A DNA stretch of 64,000 bases from NCBI GenBank assembly GCA_045531795.1, contig JAZSET010000028.1:5757-69756 (forward strand), given 5' to 3'. This document shows positions 1-7,959 of the stretch, in pieces (the stretch's first letter is position 1; each line of letters opens with the position of its first letter). This DNA is from UBA4717 sp045531795. GTDB lineage: Bacteria > Bacillota > Clostridia > Oscillospirales > CAG-272. Below the pieces are notes generated by a model, which made no database searches, had not been told where the DNA came from, and worked only from the letters and a program-made list of their open reading frames with translations. The translations under genes and the position numbers were made by a program.

Positions 1-1199
1 GCAATTCTTTTTTTGCGCGAAGCATTGATAACAGAGGGGTTTTCTCTTTCATTTGGTGTCATAGAAAGGATAATCGCTTCAACTCTGTCAATCTGTTTTT
101 CGTCAATTGTAGCACCCTTTAAATCAGACGCCTTTACTCCCGGCATCATACCGAGAAGCTGGTCTAAAGGTCCCATTTGACGAACTTTTGAAAACTGATC
201 GAGAAAATCGGTAAGAGTGAATTTCTGCTCCCGCATTTTTTTCTCTAATTCTTCGGCCTGTTTTTCATCAAAGCTTTGCTGAGCCTTTTCGATAAGAGAG
301 AGGACATCTCCCATGCCCAGAATTCTTGATGCCATTCTGTCTGGATGGAAAGGCTCGATCATATCAAGCTTTTCTCCGACACCGATGAATTTGATAGGCT
401 TTCCTGTGACATGCCTTACCGAAAGTGCGGCACCGCCACGAGTATCGCCGTCAAGCTTTGTGAGAATAACACCCGTTATATCAAGAAGCTCGTTAAAGCT
501 CTCGGCAACATTAACCGCATCCTGACCTGTCATTGCGTCAACAACAAGCAGAATTTCGGTAGGCAATGTTGCTGATTTGATATCAGAAAGTTCTTTCATA
601 AGAACTTCGTCAACGTGAAGTCTGCCGGCGGTATCAATAAACACCATATCGTGACCGTGCTTGTGTGCGTGTTCAATTCCGGCTTTGGCAATTTCTACGG
701 GACTTACTTTGTCGCCCATTGTAAACACGGGAATTCCAAGCTTTTCACCAACAACCTCAAGCTGTTTTATAGCCGCAGGTCTGTATACGTCGCAGGCTAC
801 AAGCAATGGTCGTTTACCTTGCTTTTTGTACATTCCGGCAAGTTTTCCTGCGTGAGTTGTTTTACCCGCGCCCTGAAGGCCAACCATCATAACAACTGTC
901 GGCGGGCGGGAGGATATTGTGAGTTTTGTGTTGGTAGAACCCATAAGAGTTGTGAGTTCTTCATTTACAATTTTTATAATCTGCTGGGCGGGCATAAGGC
1001 TTTCAAGCACCTCTGCACCAATCGCTCTTTCGGTGACGGCATTTATAAAATCCTTGACAACTTTAAAGTTTACATCTGCTTCAAGTAGCGCGAGTTTTAT
1101 TTCGCGCATACCCTCTTTTACATCTTTTTCAGTAAGCTTTCCCTTGCCTTTGAATTTTTTAAAGGCGTCAGATAATTTGTCTGCAAGACTTTGAAACAT
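1..1199 (-). CDS. ffh: Signal recognition particle GTPase Ffh, 3' end beyond window
   Basis: Ffh is the SRP GTPase that binds 4.5S/scRNA and signal peptides and delivers nascent membrane proteins to FtsY. The frame reads from ATG at 1199 (MFQSLADKLSDAFKKFKG) to the window edge without a stop: about 399 of the usual ~450 residues. An N-terminal helical domain is followed by a P-loop GLQGAGKTT (rc of about 868-895), and the fragment ends inside the methionine-rich M domain just after SVINASRKKRI, so only the C-terminal tail is missing. An AGGGG ribosome site lies 9 bases upstream of the start. It is second in an operon with ylxM, 18 bases apart, the usual Firmicutes order. Identification is from motifs; very sure. 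Confidence 0.96.
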   Translation of the reverse strand, partial: MFQSLADKLSDAFKKFKGKGKLTEKDVKEGMREIKLALLEADVNFKVVKDFINAVTERAIGAEVLESLMPAQQIIKIVNEELTTLMGSTNTKLTISSRPPTVVMMVGLQGAGKTTHAGKLAGMYKKQGKRPLLVACDVYRPAAIKQLEVVGEKLGIPVFTMGDKVSPVEIAKAGIEHAHKHGHDMVFIDTAGRLHVDEVLMKELSDIKSATLPTEILLVVDAMTGQDAVNVAESFNELLDITGVILTKLDGDTRGGAALSVRHVTGKPIKFIGVGEKLDMIEPFHPDRMASRILGMGDVLSLIEKAQQSFDEKQAEELEKKMREQKFTLTDFLDQFSKVRQMGPLDQLLGMMPGVKASDLKGATIDEKQIDRVEAIILSMTPNERENPSVINASRKKRI

Positions 1200-1217
1200 T
1201 TATGTTCCCCTTTTAAA

Positions 1218-1565
1218 TTATATCTGTGAGAGGCGTTTTACATCTTCTATGATCGTATCAATCTCGGCAGCTGTATTGCCGTTTTGCTTTAATATCGAAA
1301 GCTGTTTGCTTATGTTCTCGCAGCTTTCGGATATTTCCAAAAATCTGTTTGCGAGTCCGAGCTTTTCTTCAAAATCGAGAAGCTGTTTTTCTGCTTTTTT
1401 TACTGTATCGCGGACACCCTGCCTTGTAATACCGACCTGTTCGGCAATTTCCGACAGCGATAAATCCTCGTTATAATACAAGTCGAAAACATTTTTCCTT
1501 TGCTCGGAAAGCAGTTCTCCGTAAAAATCAAAAAGAAAACCGAGACTCAAATCCTTGCTTTTCAT
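1218..1565 (-). CDS. ylxM: YlxM-type helix-turn-helix SRP-associated protein
   Basis: A 115-residue protein of the UPF0122/YlxM (p13) family. The core is a sigma-70 region-4-like helix-turn-helix, LSLSEIAEQVGITRQGVRDT (about residues 35-54), preceded by the family's N-terminal FLFDFYGELLSEQ segment and followed by a coiled-coil-like tail. In Firmicutes ylxM sits directly upstream of ffh and is thought to modulate SRP function or expression; that arrangement is kept here. GGAG lies 6 bases before ATG 1565. It is transcribed from the TTGACA/TATAAT promoter at 1605-1633, whose start region carries a perfect inverted repeat. Function beyond SRP association is not established in the family. Confidence 0.9.
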   Translation of the reverse strand: MKSKDLSLGFLFDFYGELLSEQRKNVFDLYYNEDLSLSEIAEQVGITRQGVRDTVKKAEKQLLDFEEKLGLANRFLEISESCENISKQLSILKQNGNTAAEIDTIIEDVKRLSQI

Positions 1566-1581
1566 AACTGCTCCAATGTGC

Positions 1582-1604
1582 GTGTAAAGTAAAACGCTTT
1601 ACAC
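1582..1604 (-). promoter_or_regulatory. Perfect 8-bp inverted repeat over the ylxM-ffh transcription start
   Basis: GTGTAAAG (1582-1589) and CTTTACAC (1597-1604) form a perfect inverted repeat with a 7-base spacer, immediately downstream of the TATAAT of the ylxM promoter, so it covers the expected start site. This position fits a repressor operator, or a hairpin at the very 5' end of the mRNA. Which protein would bind is unknown; YlxM itself, which has a helix-turn-helix, is one guess. Confidence 0.45.
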
Positions 1605-1633
1605 ATTATAGCACATACATTTTTGTTTGTCAA
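1605..1633 (-). promoter_or_regulatory. SigA-type promoter of ylxM-ffh
   Basis: On the minus strand TTGACA (1633-1628), a 17-base spacer, TATAAT (1610-1605): a consensus housekeeping promoter about 40 bases upstream of the ylxM start. Confidence 0.85.
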
Positions 1634-1676
1634 CAGTAAATAAAGAATTTTTCAACATTTTTAAAACTGATATCTA

Positions 1677-1705
1677 TTGACAATAAAGGAAAATAAAGGT
1701 AAAAT
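1677..1705 (+). promoter_or_regulatory. SigA-type promoter of radC
   Basis: TTGACA (1677-1682), 17-base spacer, TAAAAT (1700-1705), about 30 bases before the radC start; divergent from the ylxM promoter. Confidence 0.75.
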
Positions 1706-1737
1706 ATAACTTGTATTAAGTATTAGGAGAAAGAACT

Positions 1738-2553
1738 ATGCCAAGAAAGAAAAGTGAAATGACAGACGAGGAACGGAAAAGGCTTAACGAGCACAGAATA
1801 AGACTTCGTAATCGTTTCCTGACGCAGGACAATGACTATATGAATGATGCCAGACTTCTGGAGCTTTTGCTTACATTTGCAATTTCTGTAAAAGATGTAT
1901 ATCCAACAGCCGTTAAGCTTTTGGCAAAATTCGGAGATATTGAGGGTGTTCTTTCTGCAAGTCATGATGATTTGTGTTCTGTAGAGGGAGTTGGCGAGGT
2001 GTCGGCAATCCTGATAAAGACGGTACCTGCACTTGCAAGAAGATGTGTTGTTGCCAAAAACAACCGCAAAAGTTTTAAGAACCCTGACGATATTGGCAAA
2101 AAAATGTGCGAATTGTTCTATGGCGTAAAAGAAGAACGCTTTTTAGTGCTATCCTTTAATAGTTCAATGCAGCTTATCGGACATGAGTGGCTGTCATCGG
2201 GTACAAGTGACGAATGTCAGATTGATGTTGAGGGAATGATGAGAGTATTACTCAGAGAAAATGTTGCTTTTGTTGCGTTTGCTCATAATCATCCCAACGG
2301 GAAACTGAACCCCTCTGCTCATGATATAAGAGCTTTGCTTGAGATTAACAGGTTGATGAGACCTCTGTCCCCGAAGCTTATTGATATGTATATTGTGTCA
2401 GAGGACAGATTCTATAAAATGAGCGAGGCAATGCATTATGTCGGAGAAGTAAAGCGCTTTAATGAAGACGAATACTCATACGCATTTGACGAGGGGTTTG
2501 ATGCTCTTGATGCAACGGAAATTGCAGAAATACTACTTGATAAAGAAATATGA
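1738..2553 (+). CDS. radC: RadC family JAB-domain protein
   Basis: A 271-residue RadC/YsnA-type protein. The N-terminal part has a helix-hairpin-helix-like stretch (SVEGVGEVSAILIKTVPALARR, split here by family alignment around residue 80-105). The C-terminal JAB/MPN metal site is intact: HNHPNG at about residues 183-188 and the conserved Asp about ten residues later (SAHD), i.e. HxHx(n)D. The family was named for DNA repair, but a repair role has been questioned and the biochemical activity is unproven. AGGAG lies 7 bases upstream of ATG 1738. It is monocistronic, converging on the helicase gene with a shared terminator. Confidence 0.9.
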   Translation: MPRKKSEMTDEERKRLNEHRIRLRNRFLTQDNDYMNDARLLELLLTFAISVKDVYPTAVKLLAKFGDIEGVLSASHDDLCSVEGVGEVSAILIKTVPALARRCVVAKNNRKSFKNPDDIGKKMCELFYGVKEERFLVLSFNSSMQLIGHEWLSSGTSDECQIDVEGMMRVLLRENVAFVAFAHNHPNGKLNPSAHDIRALLEINRLMRPLSPKLIDMYIVSEDRFYKMSEAMHYVGEVKRFNEDEYSYAFDEGFDALDATEIAEILLDKEI

Positions 2554-2590
2554 AAAAACGCTCTGCGCCTAATATCGCAGAGCGTTTTTT
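2553..2590. terminator. Bidirectional intrinsic terminator between radC and helicase
   Basis: AAAAAACGCTCTGCG (2553-2567) pairs perfectly with its complement at 2576-2590, giving A-run, stem, T-run on both strands between convergent genes. It overlaps the helicase stop codon at 2589. Confidence 0.85.
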
Positions 2591-5096
2591 ATTTGTCTTT
2601 CCAGAATCTTCGGAGAAGTTCTCCAAGAGCAGTTGTGTCGCCAACAAGCTTCATGTGCTTCCAGTGAGCGGGATACATTGATGCATATTCCCGGGTTGCG
2701 TATCTGTCATCTATAAGGAGGATAGCACCCCGATCGGTTTCACTTCGGATAACACGGCCTGCCGCCTGCAGAACCTTTGTCATTCCCGGTATCCGGTAAG
2801 CATAGTCGTATCCTCGCATATAGTCATCGTCACACAGGTTGTTGTAATACTCGCAAATAAGATTTGAGTCATCATTTATAGACGGAAGCCCAACGCCTAT
2901 GATAGCACAGCCAATGAGCTTTTCACCGGCAAAGTCAACACCCTCTGCAAAAACTCCGCCAAGAACGCCAAAGGCAAGCAGAGAGCCGTTTTTGTCGGTT
3001 GCTTTGCCCCCTTGCTTTGGCGAGTTGCTTTCAGAGGGATTTTTATCTGTAAAAAACGAAGAACCCCGGGCAAGTCCCAGTTCGGCAAAAATGTCGTTTT
3101 CTGGCGGGGGGAAATCTTCTGCCGGAGTAATGGGCGCATCTTTTTCAAAACTTTTTATATAATCACTTCGCTCGTTTTCGCTCATTTCGCTTTTTTGCAG
3201 CAAAGTTTTAATCTGTGGATAGCTCTTTATAAAAGCGGAATATACCTCACTCATATATTTGTATGATGGGAAGAACGCGATATAATTGCCCTCTTTTCCG
3301 CTTATAAAGGTATAAAGAACCTTTACAAGAGCATTTGTGGTGGCTTTTCTGTCATCGAGTCTTGTGCTGAATTTATATGTTGTGGCAAGGCAGAGATTTT
3401 CCTTTGGAAAAGGGGATTCAAGTGTCAGTGTCAGGTCATTGTCGTCTCCGCCAAGTAAATTTTTATAGTAGTCAAGAGGCGACAGTGTTGCTGAAAACAG
3501 TATGGCGGATCTTCCCATTTCAAAACGGTTTTTCAAAACTGTTGACGGGTCAAGGCAGGTCTGCTTAAAGGTATAATTTTCGTTTCTGTATTCTATGAGA
3601 CTGACATATTTTTCGTCATAATATTCTGAAATCTTAAGGTACTTCTTTATTTCAAAATAAAGATTTACCATTTGCTCGGGAAGATCGGTTTTGCTCCTGA
3701 AATATATGTCAAATGACTCAATCAGGTCTGCAAGTTTGCCGTTAAGCTTGCCAAAGGGTTTAATGCTTTTAAAAACGCCAAAATTTCCCGAAGTACCCGG
3801 CTTTACATCAACTAACTTGTTTGCACTTTTCATGTATTCAAGAGTGTCAACAAGCTTTGGATACAGCACTTTTTCTGCAGGGCTGATATTTAATAAAAGC
3901 GCCTCAATATCCTGGCTTTTTATGTAGTGCGAATACATATCTCTTGCCCGGTCTCCGAGATTGTGGGCTTCGTCTACAAGGAAAATGTAGTCTCCGCCGT
4001 TTGTAAAATATCGTTTCAAAAATACAACAGGATCAAAAAGATAGTTGTAGTCGCAAATTACGAGCTCACACCACTCTGACAAATCAAGCGACAGTTCATA
4101 CGGACAAACACTGTGCTTTTTGGCATAATATTGTATTTTTTCAAAATCGAATATATTATCGTTGCCGATAGCATCAAGAACAGCCTCATTTATTCTGTCA
4201 TAATGACCGCAGGCGTTTTCGCACAAAGTGGGATCACAGGTATCAATTCCGGTCTGGCAGGCTCTTTCTCTGGCGCTTATTACAATACAGGAAGCAACAA
4301 GCCCCTTTTCGCACAATAGAGCAAATGCGTCTCTGGCGGCGTTGGCTATGGTTGTTTTTGATGTAAAATAGAATATCTTTTTGCCGTAAGCACCCGATGC
4401 TGCCTTGATGGCAGGGAAGAGGGCTGACATAGTTTTGCCGATACCTGTGGGAGCTTCGGCAAAAAGCTTCTTTTTCGTGCAGATTGCTTCAAGAGCATAT
4501 TCTGCAAAGGTGCGTTGCCCGTCTCTGTACTCTCCATAGGGGAAAGCAAGTTTTTTTGCACTTCTTATAAAGAGTTTTCGCCTTTCGAGGTGCTCCTTTT
4601 CTGATTTCACATACTCTGAAACCAGGTTTTCAACAAACGAAGAAAGGTCACTTGTTGCAAAGTAGTAATCATAGTTTACCGTATCTTCATTCTGAATATA
4701 ACAATATGTAAGTCTGACAGTAATACTGTCAAGATTCTTTTCTTCTGCGTACATATAAGCATAGCAGATTGCCTGTGCAAGGTGAGTGGGACAAAAATCA
4801 CGCTCGATTTGGTTTAAGGGTACATTTATGCATTTTATTTCTTCGAGAATATATCCGTCATCAGTCTGAATAATTCCGTCGGCTCTGCCTATCAGAAATA
4901 TGCTTGTGTCTTCAATTTCAAATAATTTTTTTAATGTAACCTCAGGCGCATAAACTGCACCGCCTTTTTTCTGGAGCATACTGTGAAGCCTGATGCTTTC
5001 CACAACACGGAAAGCTCCGTGACGCATATCAATATTACCGCTTGGCATCATTTTTTCGCAAAGCTCACGCACCGGCACGGAAAGTATCTCGTTCAT
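2589..5096 (-). CDS. DinG/Rad3 (XPD)-type DNA helicase with N-terminal PD-(D/E)XK-like domain
   Basis: An 835-residue superfamily 2 helicase. The start is ATG 5096, preceded by AAAGGAG; a longer frame upstream lacks a ribosome site. The first ~130 residues look like a RecB/Cas4-type nuclease fold: GRADGI at about residue 68 and LEEIK at about 83 fit the D...ExK active-site pattern. The helicase part has Walker A APTGIGKT (about 213-220), a cluster of Cys around 275-310 (CQTG, DTCDPTLCENAC, HSVC) fitting the XPD/DinG 4Fe-4S insert, DEAH (about 372) and motif VI QAAGRVIRSETDRG (about 775). Known DinG/XPD helicases unwind 5'-3'. A fused nuclease suggests processing of branched or damaged DNA. 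The exact family member is uncertain. Confidence 0.85.
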   Translation of the reverse strand: MNEILSVPVRELCEKMMPSGNIDMRHGAFRVVESIRLHSMLQKKGGAVYAPEVTLKKLFEIEDTSIFLIGRADGIIQTDDGYILEEIKCINVPLNQIERDFCPTHLAQAICYAYMYAEEKNLDSITVRLTYCYIQNEDTVNYDYYFATSDLSSFVENLVSEYVKSEKEHLERRKLFIRSAKKLAFPYGEYRDGQRTFAEYALEAICTKKKLFAEAPTGIGKTMSALFPAIKAASGAYGKKIFYFTSKTTIANAARDAFALLCEKGLVASCIVISARERACQTGIDTCDPTLCENACGHYDRINEAVLDAIGNDNIFDFEKIQYYAKKHSVCPYELSLDLSEWCELVICDYNYLFDPVVFLKRYFTNGGDYIFLVDEAHNLGDRARDMYSHYIKSQDIEALLLNISPAEKVLYPKLVDTLEYMKSANKLVDVKPGTSGNFGVFKSIKPFGKLNGKLADLIESFDIYFRSKTDLPEQMVNLYFEIKKYLKISEYYDEKYVSLIEYRNENYTFKQTCLDPSTVLKNRFEMGRSAILFSATLSPLDYYKNLLGGDDNDLTLTLESPFPKENLCLATTYKFSTRLDDRKATTNALVKVLYTFISGKEGNYIAFFPSYKYMSEVYSAFIKSYPQIKTLLQKSEMSENERSDYIKSFEKDAPITPAEDFPPPENDIFAELGLARGSSFFTDKNPSESNSPKQGGKATDKNGSLLAFGVLGGVFAEGVDFAGEKLIGCAIIGVGLPSINDDSNLICEYYNNLCDDDYMRGYDYAYRIPGMTKVLQAAGRVIRSETDRGAILLIDDRYATREYASMYPAHWKHMKLVGDTTALGELLRRFWKDK

Positions 5097-5261
5097 ACAG
5101 TTTCTCCTTTCGCATATTTTATAAATATATTTTATACCAAAAAGCAAAAATATGCAACACCTATTTCAGAGTTTTATCAACGCCCTTGCATAGTTTATTA
5201 AACTATGATATAATATTATACAGCTTTAGTGCTAAAACTTATATAAGGAAGTCTCCTTTGT

Positions 5262-6077
5262 ATGGATTGTAAAATACTTGCCTGTCCGAAATGCGGACAA
5301 GCATTAGACAGACAAAACAACTCTCTCATATGTGAAAACAGGCATACCTACGATTTTTCCGCAAGTGGGTATGTAAACTTCAACCTGAAGCAAAATATAT
5401 CGGGAGATTCTCCCGAAATGGTACACGCCCGTTCCCGGTTTTTAGACGCAGGCTACTATGAAGTTCTTGCAAACGAGGTAAACAGAATACTCTCTGATCT
5501 GTCTGCAAAGACCGTTGTTGACGCAGGGTGCGGAGAGGGATATTATTCGTCGGTATTTGCAAAAAAAGACGAAAATCGGTTTGTTTATGGCTTTGATCTT
5601 TCAAAAACGGCTGTAAACAAGGCTGCAAAAAGAGTTTTAAACAAAACAGAAAACGCACTTTTTATGGTGTCTTCAATATTTGAAATGCCCATAAGTGACA
5701 AAGCGGTGGACTCCGTAGTGAGCATATTTGCGCCCGTAGCGTGGGAGGAATTTGCGCGTATAATAAAGCCCGGCGGCCATCTTGTGATTTGTGCCGCAGG
5801 CAAGGACCATTTACTTGGGCTTAAAAAGGCAATATATGATGACGTATATCTTAACACTCCCGAAAAGCTTGTACCCGGCGAGGGCTTTGTTGAGATATCA
5901 AGGAAAAATCTCAATTATACGGTGGAAATCAGTGATAATCAGGGGATTTGCGATCTGTTTGCGATGACTCCTTATTATTGGAAAACATCAAAAGATGATG
6001 CTGCAAAGCTTAAAGAACTGGATGTACTGGAAACGGTACTTGATTTTGATATATTTGTGTTTGAAAGGTCGAAATAA
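5262..6077 (+). CDS. rlmA: RlmA-type 23S rRNA guanine-N1 methyltransferase
   Basis: A 271-residue SAM-dependent methyltransferase. The N-terminus is the zinc-binding module of the RlmA/RrmA family (CPKCG at 8-12, then C and H in CENRHTYDF), followed by the family signature SGYVNF and GDSPEMVHARSRFLDAGYY. The SAM-binding motif is VVDAGCGEGYYSS (about 85-97). E. coli RlmA methylates G745 of 23S rRNA; Gram-positive relatives (TlrB type) methylate G748, so the exact nucleotide cannot be told here. AAGGAAG lies upstream of ATG 5262. The next gene starts 2 bases after the stop, so the two are likely co-transcribed. Confidence 0.85.
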   Translation: MDCKILACPKCGQALDRQNNSLICENRHTYDFSASGYVNFNLKQNISGDSPEMVHARSRFLDAGYYEVLANEVNRILSDLSAKTVVDAGCGEGYYSSVFAKKDENRFVYGFDLSKTAVNKAAKRVLNKTENALFMVSSIFEMPISDKAVDSVVSIFAPVAWEEFARIIKPGGHLVICAAGKDHLLGLKKAIYDDVYLNTPEKLVPGEGFVEISRKNLNYTVEISDNQGICDLFAMTPYYWKTSKDDAAKLKELDVLETVLDFDIFVFERSK

Positions 6078-6079
6078 GA

Positions 6080-6787
6080 ATGAAGATATCCATTATTATA
6101 CCTGCATATAACGAGAGTGCGGTAATAAAGGAAAAAATGACAACTCTTGACAGCTGGTGCCGGGATAATCTTGCGGATTATGAAATTATAATAGTGAATG
6201 ACGGAAGCCGGGATAATACCTGGGATATAGTTAAAAACGAGCTTGTCTGCGACCACATAATTGATGCGGGATATGACGATAACCGCGGAAAGGGAGGGGC
6301 ACTGAAAGCGGGCGTTGCTGCAAGCCGGGGAGACATCATTGTCACGACGGACTGCGACCTTGCTTACGGCTGTGATGTTATTGGACAAGCGGTAAGGGTA
6401 ATGGAAAATGATCCGCTTATAAAGGTGCTTATAGGCTCACGAAGCAAAGCGAAGAATGGTTTTGCGGGATATCCGCTTATAAGAAAGCTCGCGTCAAAGG
6501 TGTATTTTAAGGTTTTATCAACATATTCCGGACTGAAGGTGAGCGATTCTCAGTGCGGCTTTAAATGTTATGAAAGAGAAACGGCAAAAAAACTGTTTTC
6601 AGAGCTTGAATCGACAGGTTTTGCTTTTGACCTTGAAATATTACTCAGAGCAAAAAACAACAAGATTGATATACACGAAATGCCTGTGAAAATCAAAAGT
6701 CACGGCAATTCAAAAATAAATGTTTTTAAAGAAACATTCAGAATGCTACGCGAAGCCTCTGAAATCAAGAAGCGTTTAGTAAAATAA
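6080..6787 (+). CDS. Family 2 glycosyltransferase (DPG synthase-like)
   Basis: A 235-residue GT-A fold transferase with no transmembrane segment. ISIIIPAYNES at the start and NDGSRDNTW (about 41-49) are the nucleotide-sugar site; the metal motif is the DCDLAYG stretch (about 93-99), and FAFDLEILLRA lies near the acceptor region. This arrangement, including SQCGFKCY, matches dolichyl-phosphate glucosyltransferase/undecaprenyl-phosphate sugar transferases (Alg5-like), which load a polyprenol phosphate with one sugar. Donor and acceptor are unproven. It follows the methyltransferase by two bases and precedes the phosphoesterase by 18. Confidence 0.8.
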   Translation: MKISIIIPAYNESAVIKEKMTTLDSWCRDNLADYEIIIVNDGSRDNTWDIVKNELVCDHIIDAGYDDNRGKGGALKAGVAASRGDIIVTTDCDLAYGCDVIGQAVRVMENDPLIKVLIGSRSKAKNGFAGYPLIRKLASKVYFKVLSTYSGLKVSDSQCGFKCYERETAKKLFSELESTGFAFDLEILLRAKNNKIDIHEMPVKIKSHGNSKINVFKETFRMLREASEIKKRLVK

Positions 6788-6805
6788 GAATAGGAGAGGA
6801 TTTAT

Positions 6806-7942
6806 ATGATAAGAATGATACACACGGCTGATTTGCATCTTGACAGCCCCTTTTCTATGCTTGATTTGCAGAAATCAGAGATGCGAAGACAGGAAATGAG
6901 AGAGTCATTTCAAGCTCTTATAAATCTTGCGCACTCAACAAACACAAATCTGATGATTATAGCAGGGGATCTGTTTGACGGAGCCTTTGTAACTCACGAA
7001 ACTTTAAATATGCTTGTCCGTGGATTTGAGGCAATTCCCGAATGCAGGGTGGTGATTGCTCCCGGCAACCACGACTTTGCGGGAGAAAACGGAGTCTGGG
7101 GCAAAATAAAATTTTCAGATAATGTATATGTATTTAGTTCATCTGAAATTGAGTCTTTTGATTTCCCTGAAATAAACTGTACGGTATACGGTTACGCATT
7201 TGTTTCAAACAAAATGGAAAGATGCCCGATAAATACGGCAGTGATCAGGGATAAAACAAGGGTTAATATACTTGCAGCCCATGCAGATATGTTGTCTCCT
7301 ATATCAATGTATGCACCTCTTAACGAAAGAGATTTAGAGAGGGCGGGTTTTGATTATACGGCTCTTGGACATATACATAATACCGACCTTGTCAAAGAAC
7401 TTGACTGCGGCGGATTTTACGCATACTCCGGATGCCTTGAGGGCAGAGGCTTTGATGAAACAGGAGAAAAGGGCGTCATAAGCGCAAGACTTGAAAAAAG
7501 CGACGGAAAGCTTGCCTTTGATTCAAAATTCATTCCGTTTTCGAAGAGAATATATGTAAAGCATACCCTTGATGTAACGGGATGCGAAAACAACGCAGCA
7601 GTGCTTGCAAAGATAAATGAATGTATTAAGTCGGAGGGCTTTGGTGACAAGCACGCAGTGAGATTTATATTAACGGGACTTTTGGACCCGTCAACAAGAA
7701 TATTTACTCATTATATTGAAGAACAGATAACTGCTCTGTTTTTGTGTAAAGTTTGTGACGAGACTATTCCTCTTTATAAATGTGCATATCTTGAAAGTGA
7801 CCCGTCAATAAAGGGCGCAGTATTCGACAAACTGAGACCTATGCTCGAGGGAGCAGATGATGAACAAAGAGAAATCGCCTCAATGGCATTAAGATATGCT
7901 CTTGTAGCTTTGTCGGGCGGCGAAACAACAGATTTCACTTAA
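6806..7942 (+). CDS. SbcD/YhaO-like DNA repair metallophosphoesterase
   Basis: A 378-residue calcineurin-like phosphoesterase of the SbcD/Mre11/YhaO group. The metal motifs are all present: HTADLHLDSPF (about 5-15), GDLFDG, GNHDF, AHADM and GHIHN. The C-terminal capping region is short, as in YhaO. Mre11-type enzymes nick or degrade DNA ends under control of an SMC-like ATPase; the next gene, 17 bases downstream, encodes that kind of partner. Ribosome site AGGAGAGG precedes ATG 6806. Confidence 0.88.
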   Translation: MIRMIHTADLHLDSPFSMLDLQKSEMRRQEMRESFQALINLAHSTNTNLMIIAGDLFDGAFVTHETLNMLVRGFEAIPECRVVIAPGNHDFAGENGVWGKIKFSDNVYVFSSSEIESFDFPEINCTVYGYAFVSNKMERCPINTAVIRDKTRVNILAAHADMLSPISMYAPLNERDLERAGFDYTALGHIHNTDLVKELDCGGFYAYSGCLEGRGFDETGEKGVISARLEKSDGKLAFDSKFIPFSKRIYVKHTLDVTGCENNAAVLAKINECIKSEGFGDKHAVRFILTGLLDPSTRIFTHYIEEQITALFLCKVCDETIPLYKCAYLESDPSIKGAVFDKLRPMLEGADDEQREIASMALRYALVALSGGETTDFT

Positions 7943-7959
7943 AAGAAAGCGGTGAAAAA

